A DNA stretch of 64,000 bases from JADKIH01 sp031385005 (GTDB taxonomy: Bacteria; Bacteroidota; Bacteroidia; AKYH767-A; 2013-40CM-41-45). Shown piece after piece: positions 7,901-17,378 of the stretch. The stretch's first letter is position 1, and each line of letters begins with the position of its first letter. Both the position numbers and the translations under genes were made by a program. The notes beneath the pieces are model-generated. The model made no database searches and was not told the origin of the DNA. It saw only the letters and a program-made list of their open reading frames with translations. The stretch lies in NCBI GenBank assembly GCA_031385005.1, contig JANNBB010000006.1:353138-417137 (forward strand). Reading direction: 5' to 3'.

Positions 7901-9976
7901 GTGAACATCAACGGCAGCGACACATTAAAGCTTTTTGAATTTGATAAAATCTGTGAAAAAATTGCACATTATTGTCGTACAGCTTCTTCACATAGTAAAG
8001 CGGAAAACCTAACACCGTTTGTCAGTCGTGACAATTTAATGATTGCATTAAAGCAGACTGAGGAATACAGACAAACACTCTCCAATCGCGGTTACTTTCC
8101 CGACACTTACTTTGACGATTTCGAAACCGAAGCCGGATTGCTCCAAAAACCCGGATCTGTGCTGAATGAAATCCAGTTCAGTCTGATTCGTTCTGCCTCT
8201 ATTTCCGTGAATGCCATTTTAAAGTTTTTGAACGACAGAACAAGTTCTTTCCCTGCCTTATTATTGTTAACGAAGGAGGTATTTGTAACCGATGAAATTA
8301 TTGCAATGATTGATGTAATCATCGATGCACATTCTCAAGTAAAAGACAATGCCTCTGATGAACTTCGTGAGATTCGCTCACAACTTTCTTCTAAAAGAAG
8401 AGAAGCTGACAGAAAATTTCGCGCCTACATTGCAGACTTTAAGAAAAAAGGATGGTTAAGGGAAAACGAAGAAAACTTTTATAATAACAGAAGAGTTTTG
8501 GCAGTTCCCAGCGAATATAAAAGAGATGTAAGCGGACTCATTCACGGAAAAAGCGAAAGTGGAAAAACAACCTTTATCGAGCCGGAACCACTTGTCGGAC
8601 TCAATAACGAAATTGCAGAGCTTGAACAGGATGAGAAAATAGAGGTAAGACGTTTGCTGCGTGAACTGACTGATCAGTTAAGAGTTCACTCGCGGCTAGT
8701 CACCGCTTATCATGTTTTTCTGGTAAACATCGATTTCATTCGTGCTAAAGCAATGTTTGCAATCGATATCAATGCTTCTCTTCCGCAAATTAATAAAGAC
8801 AGTATTGTTTGCCTTTACAATGCCGTCCATCCGTTGCTTTATTTACAAAACAAAGCGCAAGGCAAAAAAGTCATTCCCCTAAACCTTAATCTGAATAAAG
8901 AAAACCGCATATTAATTATTAGTGGTCCCAATGCGGGAGGAAAAAGTATAACGTTAAAAACAGTGGGACTATTGCAAATTATGCTGCAAAGCGGACTGCT
9001 GGTTTCTGCAGAAGAAAAATCACAAATGTGTTTCTTCAATCATTTCCTGGCTGATATCGGCGATAGTCAGTCGATCGAGAATGCATTGAGTACATATAGT
9101 TCTCGTTTGATCAGCATGAATCTTTTTCTGAAAACTGCAAACAATCGTTCTTTGGTACTCATCGATGAGTTCGGGACAGGGACAGATCCGGAACTGGGAG
9201 GTGCTATTGCCGAAGTCATTCTCGAAGAGATGAATAAGAAAAAAGCTTTTGGAATTTTCACTACACATTATACGAACATCAAACTTTTAGCCGATCAGTT
9301 GCAGGGAGTTGTCAATGGATCTATGTTATTCGATCCTGAAACGTTGGAACCGAAATATCTTTTGCTTTCCGGTCAGCCCGGCAGTTCCTATACATTTGAA
9401 GTTGCTGAAAAAATCGGACTTCCCTCCTATGTCATCGAACGAGCAAAGAAAAAAGTCCACACAGAAAAGCTCAAGTTGAATAACATGCTCAGCACGTTGC
9501 ATGCACAAAAAAACAAGATCGAAGATGAAATACGTGAGCTAAAAATAATGCAGGCGAAAACAGATGCTGCCGGTGGACGTTTTTCCGATTTGTCTCAGAA
9601 GCTGGAACAGAAAATGGAGAAAGATAAAATTAAGCGTGAAGAACTTGTCAAGCTTGCTGAAATGGGAAGAAAATTCAATGCCCTTTCGGAAGAATGGAAT
9701 AAAGCAAAAGATAAAAAAGAAATCATCAAAAAATTTATCGGTGCCATCACAGCCGAAAAGAAAAAGCGAGCGGCAGAAAACACTCCGGTAAAAGTTGCGT
9801 TACGCAAACAAGCACTCATTGAAAAACTGCGTAAAGAAATTACCGTTGGCTCTACGGTTCGCATGCTGAAAGGGAAACAAACCGGAGTAGTTGAAGAAAT
9901 TAAAAAGGATATCGTTACCGTAAACTATGGAACGATGAAAGCCAAGGTGGCGATTGAAAATCTTGAATTGGCCTGA
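7901..9976 (+). CDS. mutS2: MutS2-like DNA-binding ATPase lacking Smr domain
   Basis: I choose the GTG at 7901 (VNINGSDTLKLFEFDKI), since a GTG at 7847 lies inside the terminator-like hairpin and would add 18 unlikely residues. The core shows MutS family ATPase motifs: Walker A ISGPNAGGKSITLKT, Walker B SLVLIDEFGTGTDPELGGA, and the switch segment FTTHYTNIK. A long charged coiled coil follows, then a small beta domain VGSTVRMLKGKQTGVVEEI. MutS2 proteins act on recombination intermediates or stalled ribosomes. This one is about 691 residues and ends without the C-terminal Smr nuclease domain found in standard MutS2 of about 780 residues. Confidence 0.87.
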   Translation: MNINGSDTLKLFEFDKICEKIAHYCRTASSHSKAENLTPFVSRDNLMIALKQTEEYRQTLSNRGYFPDTYFDDFETEAGLLQKPGSVLNEIQFSLIRSASISVNAILKFLNDRTSSFPALLLLTKEVFVTDEIIAMIDVIIDAHSQVKDNASDELREIRSQLSSKRREADRKFRAYIADFKKKGWLRENEENFYNNRRVLAVPSEYKRDVSGLIHGKSESGKTTFIEPEPLVGLNNEIAELEQDEKIEVRRLLRELTDQLRVHSRLVTAYHVFLVNIDFIRAKAMFAIDINASLPQINKDSIVCLYNAVHPLLYLQNKAQGKKVIPLNLNLNKENRILIISGPNAGGKSITLKTVGLLQIMLQSGLLVSAEEKSQMCFFNHFLADIGDSQSIENALSTYSSRLISMNLFLKTANNRSLVLIDEFGTGTDPELGGAIAEVILEEMNKKKAFGIFTTHYTNIKLLADQLQGVVNGSMLFDPETLEPKYLLLSGQPGSSYTFEVAEKIGLPSYVIERAKKKVHTEKLKLNNMLSTLHAQKNKIEDEIRELKIMQAKTDAAGGRFSDLSQKLEQKMEKDKIKREELVKLAEMGRKFNALSEEWNKAKDKKEIIKKFIGAITAEKKKRAAENTPVKVALRKQALIEKLRKEITVGSTVRMLKGKQTGVVEEIKKDIVTVNYGTMKAKVAIENLELA

Positions 9977-10102
9977 CTTATATTAATTTTCCTAAAAATG
10001 TTTATCCCTGATAAATTCATATAAAAGTATGAATTGACAAAACGCTGACCTCTTTTTTGATATTATTTAAACGCTTTTCTATTCCATTTTCGATATTCCT
10101 AA

Positions 10103-10110
10103 TATATTTG
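10103..10110 (+). promoter_or_regulatory. candidate -7 box TATATTTG
   Basis: TATATTTG matches TAnnTTTG 63 bp before the secreted-protein ATG at 10173. No convincing -33 TTG is seen at the usual distance, so support is weak in this AT-rich gap. Confidence 0.3.
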
Positions 10111-10172
10111 ATTATATTTATCTATCGTTTAAATATTAAATAAGTCTAAACAGTTTTTCTAAATCACTTCCC

Positions 10173-11705
10173 ATGAAAAAAACTACCCCACGTTTAATTT
10201 TACTTACAGTATTTTTCCTATTAACCATTTCGTTTGCAAATGGTCAAGACTATAAACTGTTCAACTCCGGACAAGTTAATTTCTTTAATTCAGGTTCGGC
10301 TTATCAGATTAACCAACAAGCATATTTGAATTCTCTTTCCTTTTCAACAATTAAGGAGGTTCGTTTCGACTCGATAACAAGTACGTCAGGCGATACACTT
10401 TTCTTCCCTTTTCATACATGGCGGGACACTTCTGATATCAACGACACAGTTTATGCTTGTGGACTAAAAGATGGTCCGTCCTGGATGGGATATTCCATTC
10501 ACGAATTAACGAGTGGAACTACATGGCTTTTCAACTTTGATAACGATTCCATTCGCATTGATCAACTTGCAACTATCGGTCAATCGTGGACGATGATGTC
10601 ACTGGCAGATGGTGGAAGTATTTCTGCAACAGTTGACAGTCTCTTTATAACATCAGTTGCCGGAATTACTGATTCGGTGAAACAAATTAAACTCACTGCA
10701 CTTGACAGCGTTGGTGGAATAAATTCATTTCATATTCTCCATCAAAAAACTATTTGGATCAGCAAGTCCAATGGATTATTCCGCTCACTTTCTTTCCGGG
10801 ATCTTCCTGAGTATGCTTTATTAAATCGCATAGAACCCATTACCATGGCTACATTTGGCGATATCTACAATTTCGATATCGGCGATGAATTTGAATATTA
10901 TAATTTCTGCAGCGATGCTTTTGGTCATTTCACTCCTCCCGGTTACACCTATTATAAAATAATTTCAAAATGGAATAACCTCACAATGGATTCTGTATTT
11001 TATGAAAGAGAAGTACGTACAAAAACCTTCCAACCAAATCCAACACCACCACCTTTATATAATGAAGTATTTACCTACACTACAGATACCATTTCCTATA
11101 CAAATCTGAATACTCCATTATATACTGAAGTTCCTGAACAAAATACAATTCAACACTTAATTCCATACGATTATTTTGGTGTTTACACTTTGAATTTGGA
11201 CACTGCACAATTTTTTGGCAGGCCGGTGTATGGAGAAGTTGGTGGATTTTATGAGGTAATTGATTCATGTATTCAATTCAATAATTTCGAACCAATCTTT
11301 TACATTACACAAGTTGCACCCGGACTTGGAATAACACTAAATTCATCCGACTTTCGATCTATAGGCAACGATTTATGCGAATCCAGTTTGATCTGGTATC
11401 ATAAAGGAAGCGAGATTTTCGGGAATTATGTTTCTGTAATTACAGGAATAGAAAATCCGATTAATCAAAACGCTGTTGTCATATATCCAAATCCTTCTCG
11501 AAACCAATGTTCATTGATGTTAGATCCAAAATCCTACAATTCAATTGAACTGTTTTCCGCTAAAGGAGAAAAACTAAAAGTCTGGAATAAACCCGGAACA
11601 ATTACAGTAGTTGACTTGAGCGAGTTTTCAGCAGGTGCTTATTTCTTCAGCATAAAAGGACCTGCGGGAATACTCGTGAAAAAAATAATTAAACTTCAGG
11701 ATTGA
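10173..11705 (+). CDS. T9SS-secreted protein of unknown function
   Basis: The 510-residue protein begins with a clear signal peptide (LILLTVFFLLTISFANGQ) and ends with a T9SS type A sorting domain of about 75 residues (AVVIYPNPSRNQCSLML, then LSEFSAGAYFFSIKGPAGILVKKIIKL). The middle is Asp-, Ser- and Thr-rich with repeated beta-strand patterns and no metal-binding or catalytic motif that I can recognise. It is exported and probably attached to the cell surface. It stands alone on the plus strand and converges on the MoxR gene, with only 5 bp between stops. Confidence 0.82.
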   Translation: MKKTTPRLILLTVFFLLTISFANGQDYKLFNSGQVNFFNSGSAYQINQQAYLNSLSFSTIKEVRFDSITSTSGDTLFFPFHTWRDTSDINDTVYACGLKDGPSWMGYSIHELTSGTTWLFNFDNDSIRIDQLATIGQSWTMMSLADGGSISATVDSLFITSVAGITDSVKQIKLTALDSVGGINSFHILHQKTIWISKSNGLFRSLSFRDLPEYALLNRIEPITMATFGDIYNFDIGDEFEYYNFCSDAFGHFTPPGYTYYKIISKWNNLTMDSVFYEREVRTKTFQPNPTPPPLYNEVFTYTTDTISYTNLNTPLYTEVPEQNTIQHLIPYDYFGVYTLNLDTAQFFGRPVYGEVGGFYEVIDSCIQFNNFEPIFYITQVAPGLGITLNSSDFRSIGNDLCESSLIWYHKGSEIFGNYVSVITGIENPINQNAVVIYPNPSRNQCSLMLDPKSYNSIELFSAKGEKLKVWNKPGTITVVDLSEFSAGAYFFSIKGPAGILVKKIIKLQD

Positions 11706-11710
11706 TAAAA

Positions 11711-12691
11711 TTACGAAGCTGCATTTAGCAACAGGTCAATAATTTTCTCTGTAGAAATACCATCGGCTTCTGCACGATAGTTTCTGACGATACGGTGGCG
11801 TAAAATTGGTAAGGCAACTGCTTTTACGTCTTCGATATCCGGAGAGTATTTTCCATTCAATGCTGCATGGCACTTAGCGCCTATTACCAGGTATTGTGAG
11901 GCACGTGGCCCTGCTCCCCAGGACAAGTAAGAATTCACCTCTTTCGTCGCTGCAGGCGTGTTCGGTCGAGTTTTAGCAGCAAGAGAAACGGCATATTGCA
12001 ATACGTTATCAGGAATAGGGATTCTGCGGACAAGTCCCTGAAAGAAAAGTATTTCTTCGGCGCTGACAACTTTTTCGAGTTGTGGCAGATAGTCTGATGT
12101 GGTATTTTTTACTACCTGTACTTCCTGATCAAATTCCGGATAAGTAAGCAACACATTAAACATAAAACGATCTAACTGTGCTTCCGGCAAAGGATAGGTT
12201 CCCTCCTGCTCGATTGGATTCTGTGTTGCTAAAACGAAGAAAGGCAAATCCAGTTTATAACGCTTTCCTGCTGCAGTTACAGCATATTCCTGCATCGATT
12301 CAAGCAAAGCACTCTGCGTTTTGGGAGGCGTACGGTTGATCTCATCAGCTAAAATTATATTCGCAAATAATGGCCCTTTGATGAAACGAAACTGACGGCT
12401 CTCATCGAGAATTTCCGTGCCGATAATATCTGAAGGCATTAAATCGGGTGTAAACTGAATACGGTTATAAGTTAATCCCAGTGATTGCGCAATCGTATTT
12501 ACCAGTAGCGTTTTGGCAAGTCCGGGCACACCCACTAACAAACAATGTCCACGACTAAAAATAGAAATCAGTACATCACGCACGACTTCATCTTGTCCGA
12601 TGATAACCTTTCCGATCTCGGAACGAAGTTTTTTATATTTGGTAACGAAATCTTTTACTGCTTCTACATCCGAAGGATATTGAGTTGTCAT
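11711..12691 (-). CDS. MoxR family AAA+ ATPase
   Basis: The 326-residue protein has the MoxR Walker A GVPGLAKT at 54-61, Walker B ILADEINRTPPKTQSALLESMQE from about 113, the sensor LATQNPIEQEGTYPLPEAQLDRF, and the C-terminal lid with RHRIVRNY. MoxR ATPases act as chaperones that activate or assemble partner complexes, often with VWA-domain proteins. No VWA gene is visible downstream because the neighbouring plus-strand gene converges. It is the last gene of a minus-strand cluster running guaB, parvulin, lipoprotein, SurA-like, moxR, which ties it to envelope protein quality control (inference). Confidence 0.94.
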   Translation of the reverse strand: MTTQYPSDVEAVKDFVTKYKKLRSEIGKVIIGQDEVVRDVLISIFSRGHCLLVGVPGLAKTLLVNTIAQSLGLTYNRIQFTPDLMPSDIIGTEILDESRQFRFIKGPLFANIILADEINRTPPKTQSALLESMQEYAVTAAGKRYKLDLPFFVLATQNPIEQEGTYPLPEAQLDRFMFNVLLTYPEFDQEVQVVKNTTSDYLPQLEKVVSAEEILFFQGLVRRIPIPDNVLQYAVSLAAKTRPNTPAATKEVNSYLSWGAGPRASQYLVIGAKCHAALNGKYSPDIEDVKAVALPILRHRIVRNYRAEADGISTEKIIDLLLNAAS

Positions 12692-12797
12692 AACTGAAGT
12701 TTGTTGTTATTAAATAAAACTAATTCCTTAAAAAAATTATCAATTGCTTTTTATCAGATCCGGAAATACATGTGATTGTTCCGCACAAAGAAATGCA

Positions 12798-14180
12798 TCA
12801 ATTTGCTCCTTTTTCCCAATGCTTTAATTCTTCACAATTTCCAAATTCCGGATTGATATTAATATATGTTGAACGTTTCTTTTTATTGATCCATTCGCTT
12901 AAAGCCTTGTTTTGTTTTTCACTTAATGCCACTTCCTGGATCTTTTGATAATCGTCTTTCAGGTTGGCCCTATGGGGTTTGGAACGCGATTTTACCATTA
13001 CGATGTGATAGGCATTCTTGCCTTCTGTAGTAGCGGTAATAATGGGTGAAGAAACAGTATTCAAAGCCATGCTGTCGACTTGGAAAAACAACATCCGGTC
13101 GATTTTATCAGGAGATAGTCTGGTTGTATTGGTCTCAGCATTTAACATCAATCCACCATTATTTTTTGTGTCTTCATCGTCGGAGAATTTTTCGGCGGCC
13201 TGTTCGAAGGTAATTGTGCCTAATGTTATTTGGTTTCGAAGGCTATCTAAAAGTCCATAACACTTGGACAGACTTTCTTCGTTTAATTTGGGTTGAAGTA
13301 AAATATGGCGAACGTTTATTTGCTCTCCTCTTCTTTCTATCAGTTGAAGAATATGAAAACCATATTTCGTTTCGATGATCGGTGAAATATCTCCGGGTTT
13401 TAGGTTGAAGGCAGCTGTTTCAAATTCAGGAACCATGGCCCCTCTTTCGAAAAATCCCAATTCACCTCCACGCTTCGCAGATGTTGGATCCTGAGAATAA
13501 AGAGCCGCATAAACGGCAAAATCAGATTCGCCTTTTACAATTTTATCTCTGTATTCTTCTAACTGCTTTCTTAATTCCATTTTCTCTTCATAAGAGACAA
13601 CCGGTTTACGAACGATGTGGGCAATTTCCAATTCAGCATCGATATAAGGAACACTGTCGGGGTTAATTCCTTCAAAAAAGATTCTTACATCACTAGGAGT
13701 TGCCGTAATATCTTTCGTGATTTTACTTTGCATTGTTTGAACCAGAAGTTGTTCTTTGATGACATCTCTGAAATCAGCTTTTAATTCACGAATGGTGGTT
13801 TTAAAATACTCTTCCAGTTTTTGCTCAGAACCTATCTGTCGAATATAAAAACGCATTCGGCGGTCGAGCTCCGATTCAACCTGACTTTCCGAAACGGTGA
13901 CGCTGTCGATTTCGGCCTGATTTATCATAAGTTTTTGCAACAATAGCTGATCCATTATCTGGCAACGTGACTCATCACCTTCCGCTCCACCTTGAGCTAT
14001 AAATTGAATATGTTGTTTTTCTATATCTGATTTGAGAATTATTTTAGCACCAACTACTGCGACAACCTGATCGACAATTTTCTGTGCCTGTGTATTCGAA
14101 AAAATCAGAGTTAAAACCACTAATAAAGTGGCAAAAAAGGGCTTCTTAATCAATTTCTTATTTTTTTGATGATTCTGCAA
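12798..14180 (-). CDS. surA: SurA-like periplasmic peptidylprolyl isomerase/chaperone
   Basis: The 460-residue protein has a signal peptide (about residues 10-32, ending TQAQ), a SurA_N helical chaperone domain (IVDQVVAVVGAKIILKSDIEKQ, then RCQIMDQLLLQKLMINQAE) and two parvulin modules. The first is canonical (IAHIVRKPVV, SAKRGGELGFFERGAMVPEFETAAF, KYGFHILQLIERRG); the second is more divergent (VRHILLQPK, NNGGLM). SurA carries unfolded outer membrane proteins through the periplasm. It sits between a SurA_N-like lipoprotein gene and moxR, in line with a shared job in outer membrane assembly. Confidence 0.92.
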   Translation of the reverse strand: MQNHQKNKKLIKKPFFATLLVVLTLIFSNTQAQKIVDQVVAVVGAKIILKSDIEKQHIQFIAQGGAEGDESRCQIMDQLLLQKLMINQAEIDSVTVSESQVESELDRRMRFYIRQIGSEQKLEEYFKTTIRELKADFRDVIKEQLLVQTMQSKITKDITATPSDVRIFFEGINPDSVPYIDAELEIAHIVRKPVVSYEEKMELRKQLEEYRDKIVKGESDFAVYAALYSQDPTSAKRGGELGFFERGAMVPEFETAAFNLKPGDISPIIETKYGFHILQLIERRGEQINVRHILLQPKLNEESLSKCYGLLDSLRNQITLGTITFEQAAEKFSDDEDTKNNGGLMLNAETNTTRLSPDKIDRMLFFQVDSMALNTVSSPIITATTEGKNAYHIVMVKSRSKPHRANLKDDYQKIQEVALSEKQNKALSEWINKKKRSTYININPEFGNCEELKHWEKGAN

Positions 14181-14231
14181 ATTTACAAGTTTAAATGAGT
14201 CTGCACAGGATTAACGATTCTTTAACAGGAA

Positions 14232-15092
14232 TTAATAAATCTTTATATCTCCGCTTTTCTGAGCTTCCAAATAGGTGTTTTTCTCCATTTCATCGATTAA
14301 CCGCAACTTTCTCTCATTCATTATCATGGATAAAATGTTCTTTCTCTCAAAACTTAGTGGCGATAAACTATTTTTAATCATAAACCCGAATATTTTCACC
14401 AGATAAATATTCGTTGAATCTTCAATTTCGACATTTCTGTTGTTTTGTAAAAACTGCTCTTTATCGTAGGTCTTAATCGGAATCTCCTTGAGCAAGTCAT
14501 CAAACAACAACCAGGTATTCTCATCAAGAAAATAGTTGATCGCATATTGATGACAATATTCCTTCAACGCATCCTGATCCTTTTTATTCGTGCTTTTATA
14601 CCATTGTTTTACCAGATCCAGTTTAGGTGACTTCTTATTTAACTTCAGGTAAATTACTTTAATAATGTTGTCTTTCAGTTCAAAATTCTGTGGATGTCTT
14701 TTATAAAACTCTACGATTTGCTCTTCACTGACAACCGTGTCGAGTTTCTGTCGGATTAATTCTGTCTCATAGGCATAAACAATGAGTGAGTTTCTATACT
14801 CTTCCAGTTTTTTTTCTACATCTTTCTTTTCATCATCCAGATTTTTCTCTGCCTTATTCAGAACCACTTTTTGTCTGATCCAGTTTTCGATAAAATTCCT
14901 CACCAATGCAATACTATCGTCTTTGGATGATCCGGGAGGAGCAACACCCACAATATCTTCAGCATATAAATTGTAGCTGTATGCTTGCGCTACTAATTCC
15001 TTATTCTCCATATCCTCTTTGCGAAAGAATTTACAGGAAACCCAAACACTAAAAAAAAATATAAAAATTACATGTTCAGATTTGAATCGCAT
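14232..15092 (-). CDS. SurA_N-like lipoprotein without isomerase domain
   Basis: I start at the Met codon 15092-15090, because MRFKSEHVIFIFFFSVWVSC is a lipoprotein signal ending in a lipobox Cys; an in-frame ATG at 15128 would add 12 residues. The mature protein of about 270 residues carries a helical charged region (RNFIENWIRQKVVLNKAEKNL, EEQIVEFYKRHPQNFELKD) that resembles the N-terminal chaperone part of SurA/PpiD proteins. The parvulin signature (H-I-L, GGDLG) is absent. It lies between two parvulin genes, so it is probably a membrane-tethered accessory chaperone; that role is inferred from context. Confidence 0.72.
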   Translation of the reverse strand: MRFKSEHVIFIFFFSVWVSCKFFRKEDMENKELVAQAYSYNLYAEDIVGVAPPGSSKDDSIALVRNFIENWIRQKVVLNKAEKNLDDEKKDVEKKLEEYRNSLIVYAYETELIRQKLDTVVSEEQIVEFYKRHPQNFELKDNIIKVIYLKLNKKSPKLDLVKQWYKSTNKKDQDALKEYCHQYAINYFLDENTWLLFDDLLKEIPIKTYDKEQFLQNNRNVEIEDSTNIYLVKIFGFMIKNSLSPLSFERKNILSMIMNERKLRLIDEMEKNTYLEAQKSGDIKIY

Positions 15093-15163
15093 TAAAAAAC
15101 TGTTAAAAATGAATATGGCGTTTACCATTCAGTAAACGCCATTTCAAATTCTTTTGTAAAAGA

Positions 15164-17116
15164 TTATTTACTAACCAATGAATCAACAATTTCCTGATTC
15201 ACTTTATAAGTATATTTTGAACGCAATGAACTGATCCACTCTTTCTCCAATAAATTCTGGTAATCTGCGGTAATCAATCCTTTTGCATCGTCTAATGATT
15301 TAGGTCCGGCAGGAAGTACTTTTTTAATATTCACAAAAAACACCTGATTTTCCTTTTTCATATCGGCAGACATACCCGGTTTCCATTGTACCATATCGAC
15401 CATTTCGTTTTCACCTTTGGCAAATTTTCCGGATTTAACCTGAAGATTTAACTGGGAACTTTTATTGATACGTGCCATTAAGGTATCATCATCATCCACC
15501 GTCTTCATCAGTTTTCTAACCTCTTTAGCAATGGCAGCATCAGCACAAGTATAAATTACAGCATCTACTCTGTCAGGCCACATGTAATTCATTTTATTTT
15601 TTTGATAAAACTGCTGCAATCCTGTTGTGTCCTTCACCGCTTTTGACCACACTTTCTGATCCGTTAATTCGAATAATAAAATTCCGTCTCTGTATTCCTG
15701 CATCAGGTTGCGAAAATCAGGATACAAAGAATCGAGTTTGGTCTCTTCATATGCAATCGCATTTTCTTTAACAAATTCAGCATATAGATTATTTGCCATG
15801 GCTTTAGGCGCCATATTCATTTCATGTTTTGCCTGGTGATCGACTAAATAATTTGCAAAATCCTGTTGAGAAAACGACTTCGTACCCAATGTAAATAAAT
15901 TTCCGTTCAATTTTGATGCTCGATCTGCCGTCCATTTTCCTTGCGATAAAGTTGAATCGATTGTCAACATAAACTCATCTTTCGCTTTTGCATTTTCCTT
16001 GAAATTGTATTTCGTTTTAATACGGGCAATCATGGATGATTTACTTAATTCCGAACGAGAGTCTTTTTGAATTTTTTGCTTCAAATCTGCTTGTACCTGC
16101 TCATAGGTGCCTATTCCTTTTTTCTCGATTAGCTTAATTATATGCCAGCCATAAGAGGATTTAACAGGTTCAGAAATATCGCCGGTATTCTTTAAGGCAA
16201 ATGCTGCCTGTTCAAATTCCGCAACCATACGACCTGTTCCGAAAGCAGGAAGCATACCTCCGTTTTTAGCGGAACTCTGATCTTCCGAATACTGGCGAGC
16301 CAGATCTTCAAATTTATCTCCTGCAATTAATTTAGCATGTATTTCCTTTATCTTCTGTACGGCTTTGATGGAATCTTCCATGTTTATATTCACACCGGCT
16401 TTCACCATTATGTGAGCAACCTTAATTTCACCTTGTGCAGCACGAAAATCAGTCTTTTTTATGATGTGATATCCAAAACGAGTTCGTATTGGCATAGATA
16501 CTTCGTCTTTCTTCAATGTAAAAGCCGCACTTTCAAAAGGGTAAACCATTTGCATGGCTGTAAAGTATCCTAAGTCACCACCATTTTCTTTCGCTGATGG
16601 ATCGTCAGAGTTTTTTCGAGCTGATGTAGCGAAGTCTGCACCCTTAATTAATTCATTACGGATTTTTATTGCTTTGTTATAGGCCTCAATAGTATCCTTC
16701 GGCAAAGCATTTTGATCGCACTTGATTAAAATATGTGAAGCACGAACATCAGACTTCATTCTCTCATATGCTTCACGTAATAAATTTTCTCCTACTTCTT
16801 TATCGACCAGATAAGGTTGTGAAAGCTGTTTTCTGTATCCGCCTAATTCTTCTTTGAAAGATTTAACTGTATCCATACCCAATTCAAGGGCTTCTTTTAC
16901 TTTTAATTTGTAATTGATATAAAGCTGCAAGTAGTCTTCAACTGCTTTTTTATCATAAGTGCTGTCTTTCGAATTGTTCTTTTTGAAAACACGTTCGAAC
17001 TCACTCTTTGAAATTTCTTCTCCGGCTATCGTCAAGATGATAGGATCTTTTTTCTGTTGTGCCTGAATCATTAAAAAACTTACCATGAACGTGGCAAGAA
17101 GGAAACATTTTTTCAT
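15164..17116 (-). CDS. periplasmic parvulin-type peptidylprolyl isomerase, two PPIase domains
   Basis: The start at 17116 gives the signal peptide MKKCFLLATFMVSFLMIQAQ; an in-frame ATG 33 bp upstream is less likely. The product, about 650 residues, has an N-terminal helical domain (KSEFERVFKKNNS, YLQLYINYKLKVKEALELG) and two parvulin domains: RASHILIKCD with ENGGDLGYFTAMQMVYPFESAAF, and VAHIMVKAG with KNGGMLPAFGTGRMVAEFEQAAF. A long C-terminal region lacks recognisable domains. Proteins of this build belong to the SurA/PpiD chaperone group for envelope proteins. It is the first of three related genes downstream of guaB, separated from guaB by about 260 bp. Confidence 0.9.
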   Translation of the reverse strand: MKKCFLLATFMVSFLMIQAQQKKDPIILTIAGEEISKSEFERVFKKNNSKDSTYDKKAVEDYLQLYINYKLKVKEALELGMDTVKSFKEELGGYRKQLSQPYLVDKEVGENLLREAYERMKSDVRASHILIKCDQNALPKDTIEAYNKAIKIRNELIKGADFATSARKNSDDPSAKENGGDLGYFTAMQMVYPFESAAFTLKKDEVSMPIRTRFGYHIIKKTDFRAAQGEIKVAHIMVKAGVNINMEDSIKAVQKIKEIHAKLIAGDKFEDLARQYSEDQSSAKNGGMLPAFGTGRMVAEFEQAAFALKNTGDISEPVKSSYGWHIIKLIEKKGIGTYEQVQADLKQKIQKDSRSELSKSSMIARIKTKYNFKENAKAKDEFMLTIDSTLSQGKWTADRASKLNGNLFTLGTKSFSQQDFANYLVDHQAKHEMNMAPKAMANNLYAEFVKENAIAYEETKLDSLYPDFRNLMQEYRDGILLFELTDQKVWSKAVKDTTGLQQFYQKNKMNYMWPDRVDAVIYTCADAAIAKEVRKLMKTVDDDDTLMARINKSSQLNLQVKSGKFAKGENEMVDMVQWKPGMSADMKKENQVFFVNIKKVLPAGPKSLDDAKGLITADYQNLLEKEWISSLRSKYTYKVNQEIVDSLVSK

Positions 17117-17378
17117 TTTATCTTTTTTAAAATCGTTAAGGGGACGCAAATTTAATAAACCAGCCGTTGTATCAAAATGAGAATACGATGAATTATAATA
17201 ATTCTTTTTAGCTTAGTGGCTGAAAATTAAGTATTTGTAATAGTCGGCTAAATCTAAGTTTCTTCATTAGTCTGCATGAAGCCCGTATAAACTAAAAGCA
17301 AACGGCTGCGGATATGAAGAATCCATTTTAAAAATCAGTATTAAATTTAAAAAATTTTAAATATTAATAAAGAAATAT

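Noticed and set aside
9067..9864. Several antisense frames inside the MutS2-like gene
   Set aside because: They are shadows of a strongly coding gene with intact ATPase motifs on the plus strand.
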